From: CALJEL01 sp041082235
Lineage (GTDB): Bacteria; Nitrospirota; Thermodesulfovibrionia; Thermodesulfovibrionales; CALJEL01
Direction of reading: 5' to 3'
DNA length: 7,598 bases
Assembly (NCBI GenBank): GCA_041082235.1
Contig: JBDOIG010000171.1
Location: 1 to 7,598 of the forward strand
In this document: piece after piece, positions 1-6,743 of the stretch
How the letters are laid out: each line of letters opens with the position of its first letter
Position numbering within the stretch: position 1 is the first letter of the stretch
Translations under genes and position numbers: made by a program
The notes under the pieces: generated by a model
What the model saw: only the letters and a program-made list of their open reading frames with translations
Told to the model about the DNA's origin: nothing
The model's database searches: none

Positions 1-891
1 GATGTACCCGTCCTCCCTGTTATCGGTAAATATATAGTGGGAGGCGGTGGAAAAAGGATAAGACCTTTATTTTTACTCCTCAGTGCTGAACTCGCAGGCT
101 TCAGAGGGGAAGAAAGAATAAAACTTGCTGCAATAATAGAATCAATACATACCGCCTCATTACTTCATGACGATGTGATAGACAATGCAAAACTCAGAAG
201 GGGAAAGACAGCAGCCCATCATATATGGGGAAATCAGATAGTGATACTTGTTGGGGATTATCTCTATTCAAATGCCCTCAAAGAAGCAGTGAGTTTCAAG
301 AACCAGGAAATTATGGAGGCACTATCAGAGGCAACAACCTTCATGACAGAAGGTGAGTTATTTCAGCTAAACAGGATTGCCGATCCAGAGATAACAGAAG
401 AGGATTACATAAGGATAGTCTCAGCAAAGACAGGGGCACTCATCTCAGCTGCCTGCAGGATTGGAGGCATTCTCGGAAATATTTCAAAGGAAGAAAAGGA
501 TGCCCTCTCAGCATTCGGGATGAAAGTTGGTATAGCCTTTCAGATGTCTGATGACATACTGGATTATGTATCTGATGAAAAGGATTTCGGGAAAAACCTT
601 GGTAAAGACCTTGAGGAGGGAAAGATCACCCTCCCCCTTATACATTTATTGAAAAGAGCAGACAGGAAAGAGATTGAACAGATTATAAAAATAATAAAAG
701 AAGGGCCTCAGGATGGAGACCTCTCGTGGCTAATTGGAAAACTGAAGGAATATAGCTCTATTGAAAGTGCCATGGATAGGGCAAGGGCAATCATAAGGGA
801 TGCTAAAGAGGCACTCTCTATATTCCAGGATGCCTTTGTCCGAGATGAGCTCTTCTTCCTTGCTGATTACGCGATAATGAGGAAGATATAA
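1..891 (+). CDS. Long-chain trans-polyprenyl diphosphate synthase (IspB/HepT-like), 5' end missing
   Basis: This enzyme class condenses isopentenyl diphosphate onto an allylic primer to make the C35-C50 chain of quinones or related lipids. The frame is open to the left edge, so 296 residues are visible and roughly 25-30 are missing compared with the usual 320. The GTG at 37 is internal, because the preceding codons already read like family sequence leading into GGGGKRIRP. Seen in order: the GGKRIRP substrate motif (about residues 15-22 of the fragment), the first aspartate motif DDVID (bases 169-183), LRRGK just after it, MTEGELFQL, and the second motif DDILD followed by GKDLEEGKITLPL. The fifth residue before the first motif is alanine, which is known to permit long products. 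The exact chain length cannot be read. It is the first visible gene of a compact operon with amrA 4 nt downstream. The stop is TAA followed directly by TAG. Confidence 0.93.
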   Translation, partial: DVPVLPVIGKYIVGGGGKRIRPLFLLLSAELAGFRGEERIKLAAIIESIHTASLLHDDVIDNAKLRRGKTAAHHIWGNQIVILVGDYLYSNALKEAVSFKNQEIMEALSEATTFMTEGELFQLNRIADPEITEEDYIRIVSAKTGALISAACRIGGILGNISKEEKDALSAFGMKVGIAFQMSDDILDYVSDEKDFGKNLGKDLEEGKITLPLIHLLKRADRKEIEQIIKIIKEGPQDGDLSWLIGKLKEYSSIESAMDRARAIIRDAKEALSIFQDAFVRDELFFLADYAIMRKI

Positions 892-895
892 TAGT

Positions 896-1402
896 ATGGA
901 TCCACTTGTAAAGATCGCAAAGGATGCCATAGAAACCTATGTAAAAACAGGAAAGGTCATAGAGCCTCCAGCAGATATCCCTGAAGAATGGAAGATCAAA
1001 ACAGGTGCCTTTGTGTCTCTTAAAAAGAATAGACAGCTGAGGGGATGCATAGGTACTATCTATCCTACAACAAAAAGCCTTGTCCATGAGGTTATCAGGA
1101 ATGCCATTGCAGCAGCCACAGAGGATCCGAGATTTTTACCCGTTACTGAGGACGAATTATCTGAACTCACTTATTCAGTTGATGTCCTTTCATCACCAGA
1201 AAAAGTAAGGGACCTCAATGAGCTTGATCCAAAAAAATATGGTATTATTGTCTCAAAAGGAATGAGAAAAGGAGTACTCCTGCCAGACCTTGAAGGCGTA
1301 AATACAGTTGCAGAACAGCTCTCTATAGCCCTTATGAAGGCGGGTATAAGAGAGGATGAGGACTTTGAGGTCTATAAATTTACTGTTAAGAGATTGAAAT
1401 AA
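896..1402 (+). CDS. amrA: AmmeMemoRadiSam system protein A (AMMECR1 domain)
   Basis: The 168-residue protein is a single AMMECR1 domain, full length for the family. Diagnostic stretches are TGAFVSLKKNRQLRGCIG with the near-invariant LRGCIG at residues 48-53, then AAATEDPRFLPV, then the C-terminal GVLLPDLEGV followed by AEQLSIALMKAGI. The cysteine of LRGCIG is the residue most often discussed as functional. The molecular function is not firmly established. In many bacteria and archaea the domain is encoded with a Memo-like protein (AmrB) and a radical SAM enzyme (AmrS), and neither is present in this window. Start ATG 896 lies 4 nt after the synthase stop, with a GAGGAAG purine run about 10 nt upstream. 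The next gene begins 1 nt after its stop, so translational coupling is likely. The family call is secure; the cellular role is open. Confidence 0.92.
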   Translation: MDPLVKIAKDAIETYVKTGKVIEPPADIPEEWKIKTGAFVSLKKNRQLRGCIGTIYPTTKSLVHEVIRNAIAAATEDPRFLPVTEDELSELTYSVDVLSSPEKVRDLNELDPKKYGIIVSKGMRKGVLLPDLEGVNTVAEQLSIALMKAGIREDEDFEVYKFTVKRLK

Positions 1403-1403
1403 T

Positions 1404-2831
1404 ATGGAACTACCTTTAAAAGGAGAGCTCTCAGATTATCCTGTAGCAAAGATATTTGTGGAACTTAATAAAAAGAGAGAGACAGGGATTCTCTCTGTCT
1501 CAACACCGAGATTTACAAAAAAAATTTATTTCAAACAGGGTGATGCTATATTTGCGGGTTCAAGCCTTGAGGATGACAGGCTCGGTGAGATGCTCCTTAA
1601 ATGGGGAAAGATCAATCTTGAACAATACCATAAATCAGTTGAGCTCCTTAAAAAGACAGGGAAAAGACAGGGTCAGATACTTGTTGAGCTGGGATACCTC
1701 ACACCAAAGGAGCTTTACCAGAGTGTCAAAACCCAGGTAAAGGAGATTATCTACAGCCTCTTCGGACTTGACCATGGAGAATATGAATTCCTCCCCGGAC
1801 CACTGCCAACAGAAGAGGTGATCACACTCAGGATGAGCATTGGTAATTTAATATATGAAGGGATCAAAAGGGCAAGTAACTGGAGCATGCTTAAAAAGCA
1901 GATACCTGACAATCTTATCTTACAGTTAAGTTCAAATCCGCTCAGCCTTTTTCAGGATATTGAATTCTCAGAAATGGACAGAAAGATTCTTACACTTATT
2001 GATGGGAAAAAGACCGTAAAACAGATAATAGATAACTCATGGGTGAGCCCCTTTGATGCATTGAAGACCCTGTATACCCTTTTTACACTTGAGGTGGTTG
2101 AGGAGGTTAAACCACTAAAGGAAGAAGAACTTGTAACCCTGTCGCTTGAGGAAATATTTAAACCCGTTATAGTGGAGGAAGATGTCTTTATTAAGAAGGT
2201 AAACGAACTTTATGAAAAAATCAATTCCATGAATTATTTTGAGCTTCTCGGTGTTTCTGATGATGCAGGGATAAAAACAATAACGAAGAGGTATTTTGAA
2301 CTCACCAAGGAATTCCATCCTGATAAGTCCTATAATTATTCCGACACATCTCTCAAAGAAAAACTGACAGGCATTGTAAATGCAATCACAAAGGCATATA
2401 ATGTCCTTAAAGACCCTTCCCTGAGAGAGCAATACATAAATAAGCTCGGCCTTGCACCTGTAACACCAGTTCAAAGAAGGGTGGCAGATGATTCTTTGCT
2501 GAAAAAAGCCATCTCACTTATAAAATCCAACCGACACTCTGAGGCAATACCCCTGCTTAATGAATATATCAAGGCTGACAGTACAAACCCTGAGGCAAAA
2601 AACTATCTTGCACTTGCCTATCTCAAGACAGAGGATTACAACCTTGCAGAAAAGGTAATGAAAGAAGCCATAAAGCTCAAACCAAGCTCAGAATACTATA
2701 CGAATCTCGGTCTTATATACACAAAGATGGGTTTCATTAATGATGCGGTGAAGGCCTTTAGAACCGCACTTGAGCTCAACCCATCCAATGAAAAGGCAAG
2801 ACAGTATCTCATGAAATATCAGAAAAAATGA
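1404..2831 (+). CDS. DUF4388 (PATAN-like) - J domain - TPR protein
   Basis: The 475-residue soluble protein has several domains. Residues about 1-155 match the DUF4388 pattern (LKGELSDYPVAKIFVEL, TGILSV, FKQGDAIFAGS, then LGEMLLKWGKI and GQILVELGYLT). This domain is common in deltaproteobacterial and Nitrospirota signalling and gliding proteins. Residues about 190-235 look like a small winged-helix segment. Residues about 277-349 form a J domain with NYFELLGV, the HPD tripeptide at 305-307 and the closing AYNVLKDPSLREQY; HPD is the motif that stimulates Hsp70 ATPase. Residues about 363-465 form three TPR-like repeats, the last containing NLGLIYTKMGF and ALELNP. There is no G/F-rich or zinc region, so it is not a classical DnaJ. 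A role as an Hsp70 co-chaperone tied to a specific complex is inference. There is no transmembrane segment. The Shine-Dalgarno sequence is weak, and coupling to amrA, 1 nt upstream, is probable. Confidence 0.88.
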   Translation: MELPLKGELSDYPVAKIFVELNKKRETGILSVSTPRFTKKIYFKQGDAIFAGSSLEDDRLGEMLLKWGKINLEQYHKSVELLKKTGKRQGQILVELGYLTPKELYQSVKTQVKEIIYSLFGLDHGEYEFLPGPLPTEEVITLRMSIGNLIYEGIKRASNWSMLKKQIPDNLILQLSSNPLSLFQDIEFSEMDRKILTLIDGKKTVKQIIDNSWVSPFDALKTLYTLFTLEVVEEVKPLKEEELVTLSLEEIFKPVIVEEDVFIKKVNELYEKINSMNYFELLGVSDDAGIKTITKRYFELTKEFHPDKSYNYSDTSLKEKLTGIVNAITKAYNVLKDPSLREQYINKLGLAPVTPVQRRVADDSLLKKAISLIKSNRHSEAIPLLNEYIKADSTNPEAKNYLALAYLKTEDYNLAEKVMKEAIKLKPSSEYYTNLGLIYTKMGFINDAVKAFRTALELNPSNEKARQYLMKYQKK

Positions 2832-2837
2832 GTTGAC

Positions 2838-3473
2838 CTAAATCAACAGCCCCACAAGAAAGCGCACCACAGGAAATATTAAGATGTCCACAACCCTTAA
2901 GATTATCAATCCCAGGAGTATCAAAAATCCAAAGGGCTCTATGCTGGCATAGACCGTCCTTGCCTTTGGTGGTAAGAGACCCATTAAGATCTTGCTACCG
3001 TCAAGAGGTGGAATAGGGATAAGATTAAACACACCTATACCTATATTAAGAATCACCGTATATCTGATCATCAGTGCAATCGGGATGAGGAGCTTTTCAG
3101 CGAGTAATGGATCTGTCTGCATGCCAAGTATGAGTCTGTATACAAAGGATGCAATAAAGGCAATCACAAAGTTTGACAATGGTCCAGCAAGGGAGACATA
3201 AAGCATTCCCTGTACAGGATTTTTAAAATTATAGGGATTTACAGGAACAGGTCTTGCCCATCCAATTGTCCTTGTTAATATGAAGACAATCGCTCCTATG
3301 GGATCAAGATGTTTTACAGGATTCAGTGTAAGTCTTCCAGCCATCCTCGGAGTGGGATCACCGAGCCTGTCAGCAACAATTCCATGGGCAAGCTCATGGA
3401 ATGTCACGGCAATCAATATGGGAACTGCCATCAAGGCTATCTGCTGGAAAAAGGTCATTATATCAGCATTCAT
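2838..3473 (-). CDS. Site-2 protease family (M50) integral membrane metalloprotease
   Basis: The 211-residue membrane protein has the short M50 architecture of the YwhC/SpoIVFB-like group, without PDZ or CBS domains. The zinc-binding HELAH is at residues 26-30 inside the first hydrophobic segment. The third-ligand motif NLIPIPPLDG is at 150-159, with D158 as the expected ligand. Between them are LDPIGAIVF, GWARPVPVNPYNF and SLAGPLSNF, all typical of the family. Hydrophobic stretches near 10-32, 95-115, 128-150 and 178-210 suggest four or more membrane helices. The catalytic set is intact, so it should be active on a membrane substrate, which is unknown. ATG 3473 is chosen because a clean AAGGAG lies 5 nt upstream. 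It is the last gene of the minus-strand cluster, 58 nt after the helicase stop, and it converges with the J-domain gene. The stop is TAG. Confidence 0.93.
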   Translation of the reverse strand: MNADIMTFFQQIALMAVPILIAVTFHELAHGIVADRLGDPTPRMAGRLTLNPVKHLDPIGAIVFILTRTIGWARPVPVNPYNFKNPVQGMLYVSLAGPLSNFVIAFIASFVYRLILGMQTDPLLAEKLLIPIALMIRYTVILNIGIGVFNLIPIPPLDGSKILMGLLPPKARTVYASIEPFGFLILLGLIILRVVDILIFPVVRFLVGLLI

Positions 3474-3478
3474 GGTTA

Positions 3479-3484
3479 CTCCTT
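3479..3484 (-). promoter_or_regulatory. Ribosome-binding site of the site-2 protease gene
   Basis: AAGGAG on the minus strand lies 5 nt before ATG 3473. It supports that start over the internal ATG at codon 6. Confidence 0.75.
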
Positions 3485-3489
3485 AATCC

Positions 3490-3551
3490 GTGATGCGTGA
3501 CAGTAATGCGTGACTTAAAACTCATCACACATTACCCATTACTCATTACGC
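3490..3551. repeat. Degenerate 7-bp tandem repeats in two opposed blocks
   Basis: On the plus strand, units starting at 3490, 3497, 3503 and 3510 read GTGATGC, GTGACA, GTAATGC, GTGACTT (spacing 7, 6, 7). From 3524 to 3551, four units in exact 7-bp phase read ATCACAC, ATTACCC, ATTACTC, ATTACGC. On the minus strand these are GYGTRAT-type units, so the second block is the same kind of repeat in reverse orientation. The block runs into the 3' end of the helicase gene and encodes its last residues. A 7-bp period cannot keep a reading frame, so it is not a coding repeat. Confidence 0.75.
3503..3535. repeat. Imperfect inverted repeat between helicase and protease genes
   Basis: GTAATGCGTGA (3503-3513) and TCACACATTAC (3525-3535) pair in 10 of 11 positions around an 11-nt loop. 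It overlaps the helicase stop codon at 3532-3534. It could form a hairpin in the transcript between the two genes. No clean run of T follows on the minus strand, so a terminator call is not justified. It arises where the two opposed 7-bp repeat blocks meet. Confidence 0.5.
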
Positions 3552-5898
3552 TTTTATTAATATAACTGAAGTCCATTGAATTTAACCATCTTCTAAGAAG
3601 GGCTGATGCACCCTTTTTATCTAAAGGCTGATTGGCATTTCCACACTGTGGATCCTGGACACAGGATGGACAACCACCGTCACAACCGCATTCCTCAACA
3701 ATCCTTAATGCAGTACTGAACCATACAGGTACATCATCCAGAAGCCTCTTTGTAAGCCCAGCACCTCCCTCAGCTCCATCATAGATAAATATAACAGGTC
3801 TATTTTCGCCATCTATAATCAGTTCTGGGTAACTCAATCCACCTATGTCACCCTTTTCTGAAATGGCAAAAAGGGGCACGCATGAAATAAGCACATGCTC
3901 AACTGCGTGAAGGCTTCCAGGATGGTCATAGCCTTCTGTGATGAGATATTCTTCTGTATCCTTCTCAAGGATGAGCCAGAGTCCTTCTGTCTGGAACCTG
4001 TGTTCTGGCATCTCTACAGAGTGTCTTGATATGGTCATTCCGTCAAAGAGCCCTTTCTTTTCAAAACCAATGGTCTTTCTCGTTATATCAATAATACCCC
4101 ATTTCAAAGAGAGAGGACCAATTGATTTTCTTAACTGTTCTTCAATTATCTCAATCCTTTCCTCTGTAAGAGGGTGGGTATAGTATAAAACATCTACCTC
4201 TGTGACTAAAACCTCCCTGAGTGCAGGGATTATCCTTAAAACCTGGAACTGCCTTCCAGCATGAAGATATATGGCCCCTGGATGGCATTCCTTAAGGGCC
4301 CTCCATTCATCTATCTCTCCAATTACCTCTCCTGTAATAAGTCTGATTTTATAAATAAGACCGCTTCCCCTTATAGATATGCCCCTCTGGGGAAATCTAA
4401 TCATTGAATAGAGGGTGCCTTTTTTTGACCTTCTCATGAGTCCATCCTTAATAAGGAGTTCAATGGTTTCATCGTATCTCTTCTCAGATATAAAGGCCCT
4501 GTCATAATGGAAACCCTCTCTTATAGAGAGTTCTGCACCTGCACAGAGAAGATGCTTTCTCAAGATATAAGGATTTGATGGATCTATCACAACCTCCTCA
4601 AAGGACTTATTGAAAAAATCCTCAGGATGTCTCATAAAATACTGGTCAAGGCTGTCCTTTATGGCAATAAAAAATACTGCTGATTCCTGTCCTGACCTGC
4701 CAACCCTTCCAGCCCTCTGATAAAAACTTGATATAGAACCAGGATAGCCAAGAAGAATGCAGACATCAAGACCACCAATATCAATACCGAGTTCAAGGGC
4801 AGAAGTGGTTATAACACCAATGGTCTCTCCAGTGAATAATCTTTTTTCAATCAATCTCCTCTCCTCTGGAAGAAAGCCAGCCCTGTAGGCACTTATCAGT
4901 CCATTTAGCTCTGGTGCCCTTTCAATTGACCATCTGTATATCAATTCAGTAATCTTTCTTGCCTTTGTAAAGAGTATTGTCCTGAAGCCTCTCATGATAA
5001 GGCTCAGAAAAAGCCTTGTTGTCTCTGTGTAAGGACTTTCCGATGGATTAATAAGGATATAATGTCTTCCAGATCGGGGGGCTCCACTTTTATCTATAAG
5101 GGCAAACCTATCACCTGTTAATGTCTCTGCCAGCTCAACTGGATTTGCAATGGTAGCAGAGCAGGCGATAAACTTAGGAACTGCTCCATAAAACCTTGCC
5201 AGCCTCTTGAGCCTCCTTAAGACATGGCTTATATGAGAACCGAATATCCCCCTGTAGGCATGTATCTCATCTATCACTATATACTTAAGATTTCTCAAAA
5301 AATCAGACCATTTCTCATGATAGGCATTTATGGCCATATGGAGCATATCAGGGTTTGTAAGAATAATAGATGGCTGTTTCTGACGTATAAGCCTTCTTCT
5401 GTGCTGAGAGGTGTCTCCATCATAAACCTCAGCCCTCTTTATAGAAATACCCCTTTTTGAGGTATAAACATCAGCAAGTCCTGAATCCCTTAAAAGAGCA
5501 TTCAGAACCTCAAGCTGGTTCTGCTCAAGGCCTTTCAATGGAAAGATATAAAGGGCTGTTGAAGATGGCTCTTTAAGGATGGATTCTATAACAGGGATGT
5601 TATAAACAAGGCTCTTACCGGAGGCAGTAGGAGTCATAACTATCACATTATGACCTTCTCTTATCTTCCTTATCGCCTCTGCCTGATGGATGAAAAGCCT
5701 TTCTATGCCTGTCTGAGAAAGGGCCTTTTTTAAAGGAGGCAGGATATCAGTATCAGAAAAGGCAGGAGCTTGAGGAGGGATATATCTGTGGTCAACAATT
5801 ATCCCTTTGTAATGATTATCATTCTTGAGATAATCTATAAACCCTTGAAGGGACTGGATAGAATAATTTATCTCCTGCACCTTTAAAATATTCAGCAA
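3532..5898 (-). CDS. DEAD/DEAH-box helicase with C-terminal DUF1998 region (MrfA/YprA-like)
   Basis: This is a superfamily 2 helicase of 788 residues; the B. subtilis relative MrfA, a mitomycin C repair factor, is about 750. Motifs seen: Q-like FIHQAEAI at 69-76, Walker A TPTASGKS at 89-96, TNPDMLH at 181-187, DEIH at 210-213, SAT at 247-249, and motif VI QRAGRVGRSG at 394-403. Residues about 660-755 form the DUF1998 region with YDGAEGGAGL, then a cysteine cluster with C737, C739, C743, C746 and C752, where MrfA proteins bind a metal. The likely role is ATP-driven 3'-5' DNA translocation in lesion repair. The MrfB exonuclease partner is not adjacent. The start is TTG 5898, with AGGG 7 nt upstream and 15 nt after the preceding stop. 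No ATG suits the N-terminus, so the first 20 residues are less certain. The last six residues (SVMSNG) come from the 7-bp repeat tract. Confidence 0.92.
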   Translation of the reverse strand: MLNILKVQEINYSIQSLQGFIDYLKNDNHYKGIIVDHRYIPPQAPAFSDTDILPPLKKALSQTGIERLFIHQAEAIRKIREGHNVIVMTPTASGKSLVYNIPVIESILKEPSSTALYIFPLKGLEQNQLEVLNALLRDSGLADVYTSKRGISIKRAEVYDGDTSQHRRRLIRQKQPSIILTNPDMLHMAINAYHEKWSDFLRNLKYIVIDEIHAYRGIFGSHISHVLRRLKRLARFYGAVPKFIACSATIANPVELAETLTGDRFALIDKSGAPRSGRHYILINPSESPYTETTRLFLSLIMRGFRTILFTKARKITELIYRWSIERAPELNGLISAYRAGFLPEERRLIEKRLFTGETIGVITTSALELGIDIGGLDVCILLGYPGSISSFYQRAGRVGRSGQESAVFFIAIKDSLDQYFMRHPEDFFNKSFEEVVIDPSNPYILRKHLLCAGAELSIREGFHYDRAFISEKRYDETIELLIKDGLMRRSKKGTLYSMIRFPQRGISIRGSGLIYKIRLITGEVIGEIDEWRALKECHPGAIYLHAGRQFQVLRIIPALREVLVTEVDVLYYTHPLTEERIEIIEEQLRKSIGPLSLKWGIIDITRKTIGFEKKGLFDGMTISRHSVEMPEHRFQTEGLWLILEKDTEEYLITEGYDHPGSLHAVEHVLISCVPLFAISEKGDIGGLSYPELIIDGENRPVIFIYDGAEGGAGLTKRLLDDVPVWFSTALRIVEECGCDGGCPSCVQDPQCGNANQPLDKKGASALLRRWLNSMDFSYINKSVMSNG

Positions 5899-5913
5899 GC
5901 TCGGACCCTGTCA

Positions 5914-6378
5914 CTACAGGGAACCACCGTGCCCGAGGAATACACCAAAAAACACGGCAAAAAAACTCACAGAAAGGATAAACCAGTGAAAGATATTTAA
6001 TTTAAAGAATATCCTTGATACATCCTGGCCAGGATCTTTAAAAAGAACCTTAAAGATATTTCTTTCAAAGGTAAGAATAAGCACATAAACAAGCCAGGCA
6101 AGGAGCATTACAAGAATCCCGAGCCCTCTTTTACTGAAGAGCCCGGACCATCCATTTTCAAGGGAAAGAATTACTGCTCCTGTGATACCTGCAATAAGGG
6201 CATAGAGCCTTGCCTGTCGGGCAAACCTGTTTTCAACAGCCTGGAAATACCTGACCTTCTCAAGGGAATCCTCCATCCTCATAAGGATTGGAAATATATT
6301 TACAGTAACAAAGGCAACTCCACCAATCCAGAGGATTATGGTTATTACATGAATGGCAGTCAGCAATGGTATCAGCAT
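5914..6378 (-). CDS. Small four-helix membrane protein, CopD/HemJ-like
   Basis: The 154-residue protein has four hydrophobic segments near residues 2-28, 56-74, 86-104 and 131-149. The first holds AIHVITIILWIGG, with His10 and a Trp-Gly-Gly pattern like the start of CopD and HemJ families. A second histidine pair lies at the fourth helix (FHWF, H131) and near the end (GHGG, H150). Histidines at the helix ends could bind heme or copper, but that is inference. The open frame extends upstream to 6432, but that part lies in the tRNA-Phe gene, so ATG 6378 is used. It lies 21 nt after the tRNA 3' end. Shine-Dalgarno support is poor (AGGT about 10 nt upstream). The helicase start follows 15 nt after the stop. 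CopD-like is the best guess; a family-level call needs a profile search. Confidence 0.72.
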   Translation of the reverse strand: MLIPLLTAIHVITIILWIGGVAFVTVNIFPILMRMEDSLEKVRYFQAVENRFARQARLYALIAGITGAVILSLENGWSGLFSKRGLGILVMLLAWLVYVLILTFERNIFKVLFKDPGQDVSRIFFKLNIFHWFILSVSFFAVFFGVFLGHGGSL

Positions 6379-6399
6379 TCTATCTATACCTGAAATAGA

Positions 6400-6475
6400 T
6401 GGTGGGCAGGGACGGAATCGAACCGCCGACACGGGGCTTTTCAGGCCCCTGCTCTACCGACTGAGCTACCTGCCC
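6400..6475 (-). tRNA. tRNA-Phe (anticodon GAA)
   Basis: The 76-nt gene folds as a complete cloverleaf. The acceptor stem is GGGCAGG with CCTGCCC, the D stem is GCTC/GAGC, and the anticodon stem is GGGGC/GCCCC with loop CTGAAAA giving GAA. The variable loop is GTGTC. The T stem is GGCGG/CCGTC with one G-T pair, around TTCGATT. The discriminator is A and CCA is encoded. It is read on the minus strand, ahead of the CopD-like gene. Confidence 0.97.
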
Positions 6476-6479
6476 GAAA

Positions 6480-6515
6480 GTTATATATAATAATATATTG
6501 ATTTTAATAAAGGAA
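6480..6515 (-). promoter_or_regulatory. Possible promoter of tRNA-Phe and downstream genes
   Basis: The 35 nt before the tRNA are very AT-rich on the minus strand. TATATA at 6482-6487 ends 6 nt before the tRNA, with TTATTA at 6505-6510 at a 17-nt spacing. TATTAT at 6490-6495 is an alternative -10 box. The -35 matches are poor, so this is only a candidate. Confidence 0.25.
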
Positions 6516-6627
6516 AGTCCACCCTAACCCCTTATTTTGCCGATAGCAATGGCATGGTATGCCGAGAACCTTTATAGCGACACCTTAATGTAAGATTTTT
6601 AATCAGCATTGCCAAACATAATTTATT

Positions 6628-6641
6628 TCACCTTTTGGTGA
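6628..6641. repeat. Short hairpin inside the inverted-repeat element
   Basis: TCACC and GGTGA form a 5-bp stem around a TTTT loop. It is a minor part of the larger fold. Confidence 0.4.
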
Positions 6642-6660
6642 TAAACTTATTGCTAAGAGC

Positions 6661-6683
6661 TTTGAGGGGCAAAGCCCCTCAAA
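6661..6683. repeat. Perfect 10-bp hairpin
   Basis: TTTGAGGGGC (6661-6670) and GCCCCTCAAA (6674-6683) are exact complements around an AAA loop. No T run follows on either strand, so it is not a standard terminator. It resembles the hairpin at 6721-6743. Confidence 0.75.
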
Positions 6684-6720
6684 CTCCCCAGATAATCTTA
6701 TTAATCCCATTTTGGGGTTT

Positions 6721-6743
6721 CAAAGGGGCGAAAAGCCCCTTTG
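6721..6743. repeat. Perfect 9-bp hairpin
   Basis: CAAAGGGGC (6721-6729) and GCCCCTTTG (6735-6743) are exact complements around a GAAAA loop. The core AGGGGC/GCCCCT is shared with the hairpin at 6661-6683. Between the two, CTCCCCA (6684-6690) and TGGGGTTT (6713-6720) can also pair, giving a row of stems. Confidence 0.75.

Noticed and set aside
37..39. GTG as the start of the polyprenyl synthase
   Set aside because: The frame is open back to base 1 and the upstream residues look like family sequence, so the start lies outside the window.
818..1087. Minus-strand open frames at 730-930 and 818-1087
   Set aside because: They lie opposite well-supported plus-strand genes and show no family features.
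2115..2474. 119-residue minus-strand open frame
   Set aside because: It is antisense to the J-domain region, with a Cys/Phe-rich composition typical of a shadow frame.
3490..3551. CRISPR-like repeats
   Set aside because: Units are 7 bp with no spacers, far shorter than CRISPR repeats, and no cas gene is present.
6379..6432. N-terminal extension of the CopD-like protein
   Set aside because: Most of it is encoded by the tRNA-Phe gene and it lacks membrane-protein character; ATG 6378 begins at the first helix.
6661..6743. Rho-independent terminators
   Set aside because: The stems are strong, but no T tract follows on either strand.
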